Positions 21,650 to 28,574 of a stretch of 34,887 bases of DNA are shown one piece after another. Below the pieces are notes generated by a model. The model was not told where the DNA came from. It was given only the letters and a program-made list of their open reading frames with translations, and did no database searches. Origin of the DNA: Halobacteriovorax sp. (lineage in GTDB: Bacteria; Bdellovibrionota; Bacteriovoracia; Bacteriovoracales; Bacteriovoracaceae); contig PBIO01000021.1 in NCBI GenBank assembly GCA_002720865.1, positions 1 to 34,887 of the forward strand, given 5' to 3'. The position numbers were made by a program, and so were the translations under genes. Within the stretch, counting starts at the first letter, position 1; each line of letters opens with the position of its first letter.

Positions 21650-22290
21650 TGGCAAAGAACACACCGTTAGAAAGTAGCGATAAACGGCTACGCGAGTTTT
21701 TACCATCTGACAGCGATTTTAACGACGCTGTATGGCTTCACAAACAAAGTGGCATGAGAATTATCAAGCACAAGTATTTGAAGCAAATTGCTGGTTTGCA
21801 AAAAATTAAACCAAACCCAAGTAGCGTAGATATAAAATTCTACCCAGAATTAAATAAGGCTACGTGTTTTCTGTTTGTAGAAAATGCAGAAGGCCAACAA
21901 TTTTGTAGTTGCGCGGAAGCTGATCCAAAAAATAATAAAAACGCTTATCCCGTAATGATGGCGTACAAAAGGGCTTTGGATCGAGCCATATTAGAAGCAC
22001 TCAATTTGCAGGGGTTTTTCTATGCCGACAGTGAAATACCATTAACAGAAGAACAACCAGAAGCGCCGTCTAGTAATGTCACACCATTGTCTGCAACAAA
22101 AAACAAAGCAAGCAAAAAAATATTAGCTATGCTAGTTAACAAATTAGAAAAAGCAGAAAGCCTTGAAGTCTTAAAAGCAAACAGACAGGCAATTAAACAG
22201 ATGGTGGAATTGGAATCTTTGACGCAAGAAGATAAAGACGAATTAACCGCCGTATATAATACGTTATGGACAAGTAAAAAAAATGAATGA
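21649..22290 (+). CDS. Probable single-strand annealing protein
   Basis: A 213-aa protein. Residues 20-115 contain WLHKQSGMRIIKHKYLKQIA, TCFLFVENAEGQQFCSCAEA and KNAYPVMMAYKRALDRAILE. The last motif (YP..MA.KRA.DRAIL..L) is shared, from memory, with phage proteins placed between YqaJ exonucleases and SSB and thought to belong to Rad52/Erf/Sak-type annealing proteins. A linker follows, then a helical C-terminal domain (ASKKILAMLVNKLEKAE). It would bind resected strands and anneal homologous ends. The call rests mostly on context. Its ribosome site, ACTTTTGGAGAA, is the closest match to the leader RNA loop. Confidence 0.62.
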   Translation: MAKNTPLESSDKRLREFLPSDSDFNDAVWLHKQSGMRIIKHKYLKQIAGLQKIKPNPSSVDIKFYPELNKATCFLFVENAEGQQFCSCAEADPKNNKNAYPVMMAYKRALDRAILEALNLQGFFYADSEIPLTEEQPEAPSSNVTPLSATKNKASKKILAMLVNKLEKAESLEVLKANRQAIKQMVELESLTQEDKDELTAVYNTLWTSKKNE

Positions 22291-22492
22291 CACGCAAGTT
22301 AAAGAATTATTAAAGCTCAAAGGGCAAATTGCTCAAGCAAGCACAATTAAGGGTTTTAATGCTGTGGCTACAGAAGCACTCAAATGGGCTGTAAAAAATC
22401 TGCCTAACGACAAAATAAATAAAGAAGCGCTTATCCGACTTATATCGGAAAGCAGAAACCGAATTTTAACCAAAAAACGAAAGGGTAAATAA
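22283..22492 (+). CDS. 69-aa basic helical protein
   Basis: MNDTQVKELLKLKGQIAQAS, then TEALKWAVKNLPNDKINKEA and a very basic end (RNRILTKKRKGK). It overlaps the annealing-protein gene by eight bases, and its stop abuts the SSB start. It may bind DNA or be a recombination cofactor. No known family. Confidence 0.7.
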   Translation: MNDTQVKELLKLKGQIAQASTIKGFNAVATEALKWAVKNLPNDKINKEALIRLISESRNRILTKKRKGK

Positions 22493-22921
22493 ATGGCAGG
22501 AAGTATCAATAAGGTAATTTTAGTAGGGAATTTGGGACGTGATCCAGAGGTTAGAGAATCAGAATGGGGAAAGGTGTGCAACCTCAACATTGCCACTAGC
22601 GAGTCTTGGAAAGACAAACAATCCGGCGAACGAAAAACAAAAACGGAATGGCATAAAGTTGTTATATATAATGAAGGTCTTGTAGGTGTAGCAGAGAGAT
22701 TTTTGCAAAAAGGCTCAACTGTCTACATCGAGGGCCAACTGCAAACACGCAGTTACGACAAAGACGGCGAGAATCGATACATTACTGAAATAGTCTTGCA
22801 AAAATACAGGGGGGAGTTAACAATGCTTGGGGGCAGAAAAGACTCGCCAGATGGGGAGTATCAAGCGCCAATTGCGCCAAGCATAAAAAAAATAGAAACC
22901 GACGATGATTTCGATTTTTAA
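22493..22921 (+). CDS. ssb: Single-stranded DNA-binding protein
   Basis: A 142-aa bacterial-type SSB. The OB fold starts [20 protein letters not shown] and continues through [60 protein letters not shown] and the closing [20 protein letters not shown] short linker ends in the acidic tip DDDFDF, which in host SSB recruits replication and repair proteins. It protects single strands produced by the exonuclease. No promoter is seen directly before it; it is co-transcribed with the recombination genes. Confidence 0.95.
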   Translation: MAGSINKVILVGNLGRDPEVRESEWGKVCNLNIATSESWKDKQSGERKTKTEWHKVVIYNEGLVGVAERFLQKGSTVYIEGQLQTRSYDKDGENRYITEIVLQKYRGELTMLGGRKDSPDGEYQAPIAPSIKKIETDDDFDF

Positions 22922-23081
22922 AATTGTAAAAAACTTGCTACCATTAAACAGAGAGGAGTTAGACGCAGTTAATTATTTTCTTTTAACCTTAAAGAATATG
23001 GAGAGGAGTAAAGAAGATGACAGGGGTTCAACTGCTGGTAATCGTCTGTTTGCTAAGTTTTTTAGGTTTGGCTATCGCTGA
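22905..23081 (+). CDS. 58-aa candidate gene overlapping the SSB end
   Basis: [20 protein letters not shown] continues [19 protein letters not shown] to a basic end. The ATG lies within the last codons of ssb, and the frame covers the otherwise empty gap after it, then overlaps the next small gene. The first half reads like a real helical protein. There is no good ribosome site, only coupling to ssb. Accepted with low confidence. Confidence 0.4.
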   Translation: MISIFKIVKNLLPLNREELDAVNYFLLTLKNMERSKEDDRGSTAGNRLFAKFFRFGYR

Positions 23082-23112
23082 CGGCCTTGTGCAAATTTCG
23101 GTTGCCTTATGA
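23017..23112 (+). CDS. 31-aa membrane peptide
   Basis: [20 protein letters not shown], ending [11 protein letters not shown], is almost entirely hydrophobic with one membrane span. It has a strong ribosome site (GGAGAGGAG) and its stop is one base before the next ATG, so it sits in the operon like a real gene. It overlaps the 58-aa candidate in another frame. Confidence 0.5.
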   Translation: MTGVQLLVIVCLLSFLGLAIADGLVQISVAL

Positions 23113-23113
23113 T

Positions 23114-23347
23114 ATGAAACAAAACAACGGCTGGGAAATAGTAGCTGACAGTAAAAAAGTGGGAGAGGATGGCTGGCTACCCGAATACAATAGACGGTTG
23201 CAAAAATACCGTGGGTTTAGTGACGCTGGCACACATTTTATGATAACCAAAAGGATGCCAAGGCGCGGTCATTTTCAAATTTGGGGCAAGAAGAAAGTAA
23301 GGCCCAGCAAGCCAGAGCCGTGGTTCAATTTAAGGAGGGTGAAGTAA
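23114..23347 (+). CDS. 77-aa basic protein, unknown
   Basis: MKQNNGWEIVADSKKVGEDG, then LPEYNRRLQKYRGFSDAGTH and a basic aromatic end (HFQIWGKKKVRPSKPEPWFN). The ATG at 23114 is preferred to an upstream TTG because it follows the membrane-peptide stop. High lysine, arginine and tryptophan content suggests RNA or DNA binding. Its stop overlaps the next start (TAATG). Unknown family. Confidence 0.68.
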   Translation: MKQNNGWEIVADSKKVGEDGWLPEYNRRLQKYRGFSDAGTHFMITKRMPRRGHFQIWGKKKVRPSKPEPWFNLRRVK

Positions 23348-23625
23348 TGATTTTGGTGGAAACAACACTTTACAAGGCGGCGGTAATTATCAGCTTTATT
23401 GCAAATATGGCTGTGCCGGAAATCAGAGAAGAAAAGCGCTTTACGCTGGGGGACAGGTTTCTGGATCGTCTGGAATGTGTTGAAAAAATCCAGCATTTTT
23501 TGCAAGCGGTTCCTGACCATGTGATAACAGAGCGCAGTGTGCGAATCGAGGATCAAGCGTGTTATCCGCTAAAAATCAAATATTACGTTTCGCCCCCTAT
23601 TCCTCGTCCACGCCCGTCTGTTTAG
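23347..23625 (+). CDS. 92-aa protein ending the recombination operon
   Basis: MILVETTLYKAAVIISFIAN with a moderately hydrophobic N-terminus, followed by EEKRFTLGDRFLDRLECVEK and a strand-rich end (VRIEDQACYPLKIKYYVSPP). The hydrophobic stretch (about 9-22) is short for a full membrane span. The 3' end overlaps the convergent cysteine-rich gene by 29 bases, and I see no clean terminator between the two operons. Function unknown. Confidence 0.65.
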   Translation: MILVETTLYKAAVIISFIANMAVPEIREEKRFTLGDRFLDRLECVEKIQHFLQAVPDHVITERSVRIEDQACYPLKIKYYVSPPIPRPRPSV

Positions 23626-23707
23626 TGTGGCAGTCGCATCTACAAACTTCTGGATCGCACCCACACTCTACACAGCTATCACACGCACATTTTTTTTCTT
23701 CAGTCAT
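23597..23707 (-). CDS. 36-aa cysteine-dense peptide, metallothionein-like
   Basis: MTEEKKCACDSCVECGCDPE followed by VCRCDCHTK. Eight cysteines (7, 9, 12, 15, 17, 22, 24, 26) and H27 are packed in 21 residues, with a KCACDSC start recalling bacterial SmtA-type metallothioneins. The start at 23707 has AAAGG upstream; a longer form from 23788 (63 aa) lacks a spaced ribosome site. Probably binds zinc or copper. It is the last gene of the lysis/late operon. Whether it is a metal sponge or a folded finger is open. Confidence 0.6.
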   Translation of the reverse strand: MTEEKKCACDSCVECGCDPEVCRCDCHTKQTGVDEE

Positions 23708-23768
23708 TTTATATGCCTTTCTGCCATAATAGCGTCTGTGGTAATTCACGATATAAGATAAACATAAA

Positions 23769-23933
23769 TCATTTTTTATCTCGCTCATTCCAAAGACTAA
23801 ACAAAACTTTCACCTTTTCCTCTAATACGTCCAAGCGGTTAAAAGCCTTGGCAAATAAAACAATTGCCGCCGTCACGGCTACCAACACAGGCCAAATAGC
23901 ATTGAAAATATCTAGTAATGTTGCGTCAGCCAT
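23769..23933 (-). CDS. 54-aa single-span membrane protein of the lysis cassette
   Basis: MADATLLDIFNAIWPVLVAV, with TAAIVLFAKAF completing one membrane span (about 10-30), followed by a short helix RLDVLEEKVKVLFSLWNE and a charged end. The start lies one base after the lysozyme stop. One span plus a coiled coil resembles small holin-like or spanin-like proteins. It is assigned to lysis by position. Confidence 0.65.
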   Translation of the reverse strand: MADATLLDIFNAIWPVLVAVTAAIVLFAKAFNRLDVLEEKVKVLFSLWNERDKK

Positions 23934-23934
23934 T

Positions 23935-24363
23935 TTATCCCTCACGGATTAACTCTGCGTTTCTATTTGCCCTATTGCTAACTTGCTTTGCGTAATTACT
24001 ATCTAATAACTCTATTGCGCTGTTTGCGTAATCACCTTCCTCTAAATACCGCAAACATTTTTTAAACGCTTTTAATTTTGGCATCCCTAAATTAAACGCT
24101 AAATCAGCTAACGCTATTTTCCTGTTTTCGCTTAGATCGTTCCACCAAGGAAAAGCATCGTCTAATTCGGAAATAACAATATTTATATCAGTTTTTAACA
24201 TCGTCAAGGCTTCGGCTTTTGTAATGCCCCTACTTTCTACGTTTCGACCTATGCCTAAAGTTTTGTATCCAGCAGGGCAGTCATATAAAAAAAGTTCGCA
24301 ACCTTCCTCTTGTTCTAAACGCTCAGATAGTCTTTCGATAAAACCGCTTGTTATATCTGTCAT
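23935..24363 (-). CDS. Endolysin, GH24 lysozyme (T4/P22 type)
   Basis: A 142-aa muramidase cleaving the glycan of peptidoglycan. The catalytic region EEGCELFLYDCPAGYKTLGI places E20, C29 and T35 in the E-x8-(D/C)-x5-T arrangement; cysteine in place of T4's aspartate is common in lambdoid enzymes. GIGRN, the ISELDDAFPWWNDLSENRKI region and ALADLAFNLGMPKLKAFKKC follow the family. There is no signal peptide or anchor, so export depends on the holin. The start overlaps the holin stop (ATGA). Confidence 0.93.
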   Translation of the reverse strand: MTDITSGFIERLSERLEQEEGCELFLYDCPAGYKTLGIGRNVESRGITKAEALTMLKTDINIVISELDDAFPWWNDLSENRKIALADLAFNLGMPKLKAFKKCLRYLEEGDYANSAIELLDSNYAKQVSNRANRNAELIREG

Positions 24364-24761
24364 TTAGCAATGCCTTTATATTTCTCGAAACTTCTTAGCG
24401 AACCCAAACCGAGCATACCCATCAAGACGGGCATCATTTCCCCAAGGTCAAGTGCCGGGAGTGCAACAAGGTAATCAAATTGCGCCAACGTAAAAATTAA
24501 AATTGGTTGAACCACATAATTATAGGCCATTGCAACGCCGCAAACCCACCCAATAAATGGCCGCCAGCCAGCAACAAAAACATTTCTGCTTTGCGCTTCT
24601 GCTTTATTTATTTCAAGCTGGCCTTTAGCTAACTCTTGCGCATGGCGTTCAGCCATTGTGCTTATTTCATGCGCCAGTTGGTTTTTCTGGTCTTTGTCTT
24701 CAATAAATTTATCAAGCAATCCTGTTACTGGCTGAACTAATGAGCCTAACAAATTAATCAC
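24360..24761 (-). CDS. Holin of the GTA three-helix family
   Basis: A 133-aa membrane protein. An N-terminal amphipathic coiled coil (LAHEISTMAERHAQELAKGQ) precedes the family hallmark AGWRPFIGWVCG (about 64-75). Hydrophobic segments follow at about 67-92 and 107-120 and the end is basic. This is the GTA_holin_3TM pattern common in alphaproteobacterial phages and gene transfer agents. It forms membrane lesions at lysis time, releasing the lysozyme encoded next. Coupled by ATGA on both sides. Confidence 0.85.
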   Translation of the reverse strand: MINLLGSLVQPVTGLLDKFIEDKDQKNQLAHEISTMAERHAQELAKGQLEINKAEAQSRNVFVAGWRPFIGWVCGVAMAYNYVVQPILIFTLAQFDYLVALPALDLGEMMPVLMGMLGLGSLRSFEKYKGIAK

Positions 24762-25033
24762 TTTTTACTCATCCATCCTGTCATTCCAAAATAAGCACCT
24801 ATAATTCCAGCAAATGCTAGCATTAATGTGCTTAACAATGGATTAAGCGCAGTTATTCTTTGTTCTGGAATTACACCGCTAATAAGAATAGCCGCTACGA
24901 TTACCATGCAAATGAAGCTTGTTACAGTAATGCGGGTCTGTATTTCTATTTTATTATGCTGGTCAACTGCTTCTAATTCTTCTGCTGTTACAATCCCGTC
25001 GTGGTCTAAATCAGCATCCTTAATTGGCGTCAT
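24758..25033 (-). CDS. EF-hand plus two-span membrane protein
   Basis: A 91-aa protein. Residues 8-19 are a complete EF-hand loop (DLDHDGIVTAEE; ligands D8, D10, D12, T16, E19). A polar stretch and two membrane spans follow (about 37-55 and 63-84; TVTSFICMVIVAAILISGVI and STLMLAFAGIIGAYF), ending MTGWMSKK. Position beside the holin suggests a second holin, antiholin or pinholin. A calcium-sensing loop facing the cytoplasm or periplasm is unusual for lysis proteins. Confidence 0.75.
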   Translation of the reverse strand: MTPIKDADLDHDGIVTAEELEAVDQHNKIEIQTRITVTSFICMVIVAAILISGVIPEQRITALNPLLSTLMLAFAGIIGAYFGMTGWMSKK

Positions 25034-25046
25034 ATCCCAAATCCTA

Positions 25047-25178
25047 TTATTTAACTAGTTCGCTTATACCAGCAAGAATCAGAAACCCGGCAACCCCTAT
25101 GCACAGAATTTTGCTTGTTCGTGTTTGACGCTTCCACCAATCCTTCAAATCAAGCCACAAGTTACATATTAAATTCAT
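25047..25178 (-). CDS. 43-aa single-span membrane peptide
   Basis: MNLICNLWLDLKDWWKRQTR, then a hydrophobic span (KILCIGVAGFLILAGI) and the end SELVK. The start overlaps the end of the 71-aa gene by 17 bases. A basic amphipathic helix before the single span fits a small holin or lysis accessory. It fills the gap before the EF-hand gene. Confidence 0.6.
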   Translation of the reverse strand: MNLICNLWLDLKDWWKRQTRTSKILCIGVAGFLILAGISELVK

Positions 25179-25377
25179 TTTTTTTCCTTTTAAGTTTTTT
25201 CAGATTAGCATGAATTACGTGTATTATTTCTTCTGCTTGTCGCTCGTTAAAAACCAACGCACTACTTTCTGTCTTTACAACAACAGTATCGCCGTCAACC
25301 TCAGCCCAGATATTAGTTGTCTTTTGCGGTGTTGGTGGTGACCGATAACTTGGCCCCAGCTTTGCCAGTATGTTCAT
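25162..25377 (-). CDS. 71-aa protein, unknown
   Basis: MNILAKLGPSYRSPPTPQKT, then strands IWAEVDGDTVVVKTESSALV and a basic helix (RQAEEIIHVIHANLKKLKRK). It has an excellent ribosome site (AGGAG, five bases before ATG) inside the end of the PD-(D/E)XK gene, overlapping it by 65 bases. No family recognised. Confidence 0.68.
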   Translation of the reverse strand: MNILAKLGPSYRSPPTPQKTTNIWAEVDGDTVVVKTESSALVFNERQAEEIIHVIHANLKKLKRKKNEFNM

Positions 25378-25732
25378 TTGAACTCCTATTTCTGCCTTTC
25401 GTGTTTAAATCCCATTCGCATACCACAGCGCCGTCAGCTCCGACAACCATCCTCACCACACCTGCTCTAATCTGTTCGTGAGACAGGGGTTTGGGGCCAG
25501 CGCGGTCTAAATCAAGGTTTACGAACTTGACATCTATCAACACAGGGTCGAGCTTCCCAACAGCCCCTCTTCGCTGGAAGGCCACTAGGTCACATATGGA
25601 TTGGCTCCCCGTGTGGATGAAAACTTCAAACTTGCGCCGGATTAAAAAACTAGCGCCTATCAATTCTGCCCAAGTGCCGAGCCTATGGGCTTGAAATGAT
25701 TTTATTTCGTCAGTGTCATCTCCGTTAGACAT
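25313..25732 (-). CDS. Second PD-(D/E)XK nuclease-like protein
   Basis: A 139-aa protein from MSNGDDTDEIKSFQAHRLGT. It shows the fold's pattern: an N-terminal helix with E23 (WAELIGASFLIRRKFEV), a TGSQSICDLVAF strand with D48, and VLIDVKFVNLD with D67-V-K69. This resembles endonuclease or Holliday-junction-resolvase domains. The last 35 residues are hydrophilic and overlap the next gene. Encoded inside the lysis cassette, an odd place for a nuclease. It may act on packaging-stage branched DNA or as a host-DNA endonuclease. A 21-codon longer start exists inside the upstream gene. Confidence 0.68.
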   Translation of the reverse strand: MSNGDDTDEIKSFQAHRLGTWAELIGASFLIRRKFEVFIHTGSQSICDLVAFQRRGAVGKLDPVLIDVKFVNLDLDRAGPKPLSHEQIRAGVVRMVVGADGAVVCEWDLNTKGRNRSSNEHTGKAGAKLSVTTNTAKDN

Positions 25733-25739
25733 TTGCGGA

Positions 25740-25955
25740 TTAGCGCAAGGCTTCCCATAGCCACGCAAGAGCGCCAGCAAAAAGCACAAGAACACCGCCG
25801 AATCTTAACGCTACCCAGAAGCCGCCACGCGACATATTTAAAGCTTTCGTAAGCTGTGTGGTATCCTTTCGTATGGCGGAAATATCCTCTCGCATATCGG
25901 CAATTGCTTGTTCTGCTTTGGATAGCCTGTCGCGCTCTTCGGGAGTCATATTCAT
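25740..25955 (-). CDS. Coiled-coil plus C-terminal membrane-span protein
   Basis: A 71-aa protein, MNMTPEERDRLSKAEQAIAD, with a coiled coil (MREDISAIRKDTTQLTKALN) and one C-terminal span (FWVALRFGGVLVLFAGALAW). This layout resembles the XhlA-like and holin-accessory proteins of other phages. The start overlaps the preceding stop (ATGA); the second ATG at 25949 is equally possible. Likely part of the lysis machinery. Confidence 0.68.
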   Translation of the reverse strand: MNMTPEERDRLSKAEQAIADMREDISAIRKDTTQLTKALNMSRGGFWVALRFGGVLVLFAGALAWLWEALR

Positions 25956-26245
25956 ATTGACGCTTTACCCTGCGGTTGAAATGTGCCTTTTATGCCTTGG
26001 TCTACAACACAGGAATAATTGCTTGGCAAATGAACAACTGCTAGCCATCTAGTATCTTCGCCACGCATGTTCATCCAAATTTCAGTGATGTGTCCTCTAT
26101 CAGACCAACCGCTCCATACACTAACCATGTCAGCGTCTTTCAATGACTGCATTAACATTTCCCTAGGTGGACACCCCACCTTTTTTTGGGCTACGGCATA
26201 ATTTTGAAACAAAAAAAATACCGCTAAAATAGCGGTTAAACGCAT
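25952..26245 (-). CDS. Small secreted protein with signal peptide
   Basis: A 97-aa protein starting MRLTAILAVFFLFQNYAVAQ, a signal peptide with a likely cut after AVA. The mature part has two cysteines (near VGCPPREML and NYSCVVDQG), probably disulfide-linked, and a strand-rich core (ITEIWMNMRGEDTRWLAVVH). It resembles small uncharacterised periplasmic proteins of alphaproteobacteria. The ATG at 26245 is chosen because AAGGAG lies six bases before it. An upstream ATG at 26251 directly abuts that site. Spanin or periplasmic modifier is possible. Confidence 0.7.
   Translation of the reverse strand: MRLTAILAVFFLFQNYAVAQKKVGCPPREMLMQSLKDADMVSVWSGWSDRGHITEIWMNMRGEDTRWLAVVHLPSNYSCVVDQGIKGTFQPQGKASI
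26211..26236 (-). terminator. Intrinsic terminator inside the signal-peptide codons
   Basis: Minus strand: ACCGCTA-TTT-TAGCGGT, a perfect seven-base-pair stem with a three-base loop, then A and eight T. It lies at about codons 4-12 of the secreted-protein gene and 109 bases past the ejection-protein stop. It would cut most transcripts between the virion genes and the lysis cassette unless antitermination or translation intervenes. Confidence 0.55.
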
Positions 26246-26277
26246 TGTCATCTCCTTATTACCTGTTAAGGTTTAAT

Positions 26278-26502
26278 ATGCGTGAATTTATAAAATTATT
26301 TGTATGCTTGTTGGTGCTGGCAATTATTTGCAGCGGTCACTGGTCTACTGTAGTGCTGGCTGTGTACCCATTCCTGTTGGTTGGGCTTGTGGCATTGGCG
26401 TTTGTTGGTTTGTATTTGCTCCTGTTGATTGTGCTGGGATTACCCCTGATGAACCAAGCGCGTCAACATAAGAAGCCAAAGCCAGTTTTACGTCTTCGTT
26501 AA
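26278..26502 (+). CDS. Candidate antisense two-span membrane protein
   Basis: A 74-aa frame, MREFIKLFVCLLVLAIICSG, with spans at about 5-22 and 27-55 and a basic end (ARQHKKPKPVLRLR). AAGG stands six bases before the ATG. The first 22 codons lie in the gap; the rest is antisense to the 3' end of the ejection-protein gene. Antisense of hydrophilic codons often gives hydrophobic frames, so this may be a shadow. The ribosome site and plausible topology keep it as a candidate. Confidence 0.35.
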   Translation: MREFIKLFVCLLVLAIICSGHWSTVVLAVYPFLLVGLVALAFVGLYLLLLIVLGLPLMNQARQHKKPKPVLRLR

Positions 26503-28573
26503 TTTCCTCACCAAGCGCAACTGCTGGCAGTCTATTAATATGTGCAACTAATCTCGTAGGATTGGTCTGCACTATCTCCCCAGCTTTAGCTAACCAGTTA
26601 ATAAATTTAGGCTCGGTTATTAATGTGCCTAACGCTTTGTTGACTCCTAAAGTGCCACCAGCGGTAGCGGCACCTGTAGCAACCGCCGTTCCCAAATCTT
26701 GACCAACTCCGTAACCAAGCAACCCACCAGCGCCTGTTAAGTAATTAAATAAATTATTATAAAATGATGTATTGCTGGTGTTCAGCATATTTTGACTATC
26801 TTTTAAAGAAGCGCCAACCCTCGCCAGTCTGTCTAAAGCTTGCCGACGTGGATCTGCTTTTGTTCCAAACAGCGCATCTTTTGCTCGACGGTTTATATTG
26901 TTCCAATTAGTTAAAAATGTATTAACGCTAAAAGCATCGCCGGCAACATTTTGACCGCCACTTTTAGCTAGGCCCATTTCTCTTATTTTATAACCAGCAA
27001 ACTCATCCCAAACATCGTTAGGAATACCAGCCTTAATTTTGCGAATAGCTATATGCCCATCTTTTGTGCCAGCTAATGCTCGATTAATTATCTCAGCTGG
27101 CCGACTTTCAACGTTAAGCAATGGATCAAGAAATTTTTCATTTCGCTCTGCGTAATTTGACCAATAACGATTAGCCCTGTTAAAAGCAGCGGTTCCTTTT
27201 TCCCCTCCGTATCGTGTTGCGGCCTCACCCATATCATTTGATAAAGCAAAGTATAATTCTTTTAGTTCTGTCGCATTGTCGGGCGGTGGCGATTTGAAAG
27301 CTTTTTTACCTACATCACTTCGCAAATTTTTAATTAAATTATATTGTGTCTCTTCAATAGGACGTGGCGTTTTGATTATTGCTCCACTCTCACTAACCTC
27401 GTCAACGGTTTCTGTCAGCGCTTTTCTAAATCGTGCAACCAATGGGTCTTCTAAAACAGCAACCAATCTTTTTGCTTGTTCTGGATCAGTTGAAGAAGCG
27501 GTTATGCGTTGGTTTAAGTCATTTAAAACCCTCTGCGTATTATTTATGGTTATAGGCGCGTCTGGTTTTACAAACTCATCTAACTTATTAAACAGTTCAT
27601 CACCGCGTTGTTTAAATTTATTTTTGCTTTGCTTAACGCCTCGCAGTAAACTTTGTCCTGTAAGTTCTTTATCAACACCAGCACCGCCCGGAGACCTTTT
27701 AGGTGGGTTGTATACATCAGCAATTTCACCAACTTTACTTTTTAGACCATCAAAGGTTTCTGTTAATGCTTCTCTAACTCTGCCTTCAGAACCGGGTGTT
27801 CTCGACAACAAACTTTCTAAAGCTTGCACCCATTTTTTACCACTTACAGCACCAACAGTTGGTTTCACACCAGCTTTTGTAAAGTCATCAAATACTTCTG
27901 ACGCTTTGCGCCCAGCGGTTGTGTTTTTAAGACCTTGAAAGCCTTTTTTAAGTAATGGAAAAGCCACATCGCCAACCACTTGACCAGCCGCGTCCATCCC
28001 AACACCAGTAACAGTATCAATCATTCTTTGCGGTAGCTGGCGTGAGTCTTGTCTTCCGCGCAACCATTCGCTGAATACATTATACAGCTGCTCACCACCT
28101 TCAGCGCCAAAACCAACCCCCAAAGCTGGCCCTATTGGGCCTGATATTGCCGCGCTGGGCATTGCAGCCACACCGCCAATCACACCGCCAGCACCTCGCG
28201 CTATTTCGGGAGCAAGACTAGCGATATCACCAGCCGTTGGAATAGGAACACCTAACACGGTTGGGTTATCTTCATTATATAATGTAAGCTTGCCTGTTTG
28301 CGGATTTGTAAAAAACAGCTCTCCTTTATTATTTTGCTGTGCGCCTACGTCTTGTCCGTATTCTCTCTTCAGCGCAATTTTTAAGTTAGCTAATCTGTCT
28401 GCTGGATTTGACCCACCAACAAATTCTCTAACGGCTACAGGCGCACCTGTACTGCGGTCTATAAGGCTGTCAAGATTGGGCGCTATGGTAGATGGATCTG
28501 TCCCAACAGGAACGGTTACATCTATTTTTAAACCATCTTTTTCAGCTTCGTAAGTAACTGTTTCTTCGGCCAT
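26345..28573 (-). CDS. Large internal virion / DNA-ejection protein
   Basis: A 742-aa protein. After an N-terminal strand region (LKIDVTVPVGTDPSTIAPNL) comes a domain around LANLKIALKREYGQDVGA. A G/A-rich hydrophobic segment follows (APEIARGAGGVIGGVAAMPS, AISGPIGPALGVGFGAEGGE, about 122-161), as in podovirus ejection proteins that insert into the cell envelope. A long helical middle follows, then a second G/A segment (LLGYGVGQDLGTAVATGAAT) and a disordered Q/P/T C-terminus. Position after the nozzle and two other internal proteins supports the role. Not a transglycosylase: no catalytic motif is seen. Confidence 0.72.
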   Translation of the reverse strand: MAEETVTYEAEKDGLKIDVTVPVGTDPSTIAPNLDSLIDRSTGAPVAVREFVGGSNPADRLANLKIALKREYGQDVGAQQNNKGELFFTNPQTGKLTLYNEDNPTVLGVPIPTAGDIASLAPEIARGAGGVIGGVAAMPSAAISGPIGPALGVGFGAEGGEQLYNVFSEWLRGRQDSRQLPQRMIDTVTGVGMDAAGQVVGDVAFPLLKKGFQGLKNTTAGRKASEVFDDFTKAGVKPTVGAVSGKKWVQALESLLSRTPGSEGRVREALTETFDGLKSKVGEIADVYNPPKRSPGGAGVDKELTGQSLLRGVKQSKNKFKQRGDELFNKLDEFVKPDAPITINNTQRVLNDLNQRITASSTDPEQAKRLVAVLEDPLVARFRKALTETVDEVSESGAIIKTPRPIEETQYNLIKNLRSDVGKKAFKSPPPDNATELKELYFALSNDMGEAATRYGGEKGTAAFNRANRYWSNYAERNEKFLDPLLNVESRPAEIINRALAGTKDGHIAIRKIKAGIPNDVWDEFAGYKIREMGLAKSGGQNVAGDAFSVNTFLTNWNNINRRAKDALFGTKADPRRQALDRLARVGASLKDSQNMLNTSNTSFYNNLFNYLTGAGGLLGYGVGQDLGTAVATGAATAGGTLGVNKALGTLITEPKFINWLAKAGEIVQTNPTRLVAHINRLPAVALGEEINEDVKLALASYVDALGSSGVIPAQSTGANTNQQTPMPQAQPTGMGTQPALQ

Positions 28574-28574
28574 A

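Noticed and set aside
23624-23667. AGTGTGG/CCACACT inverted repeat at the convergent junction
   Set aside because: The loop is 30 bases and no T-run follows, so it is not a convincing terminator.
27276-27938. Plus 220-codon frame opposite the ejection-protein gene
   Set aside because: No ribosome site or family resemblance; S/L/P-rich as expected of antisense to a K/A/D-rich protein.
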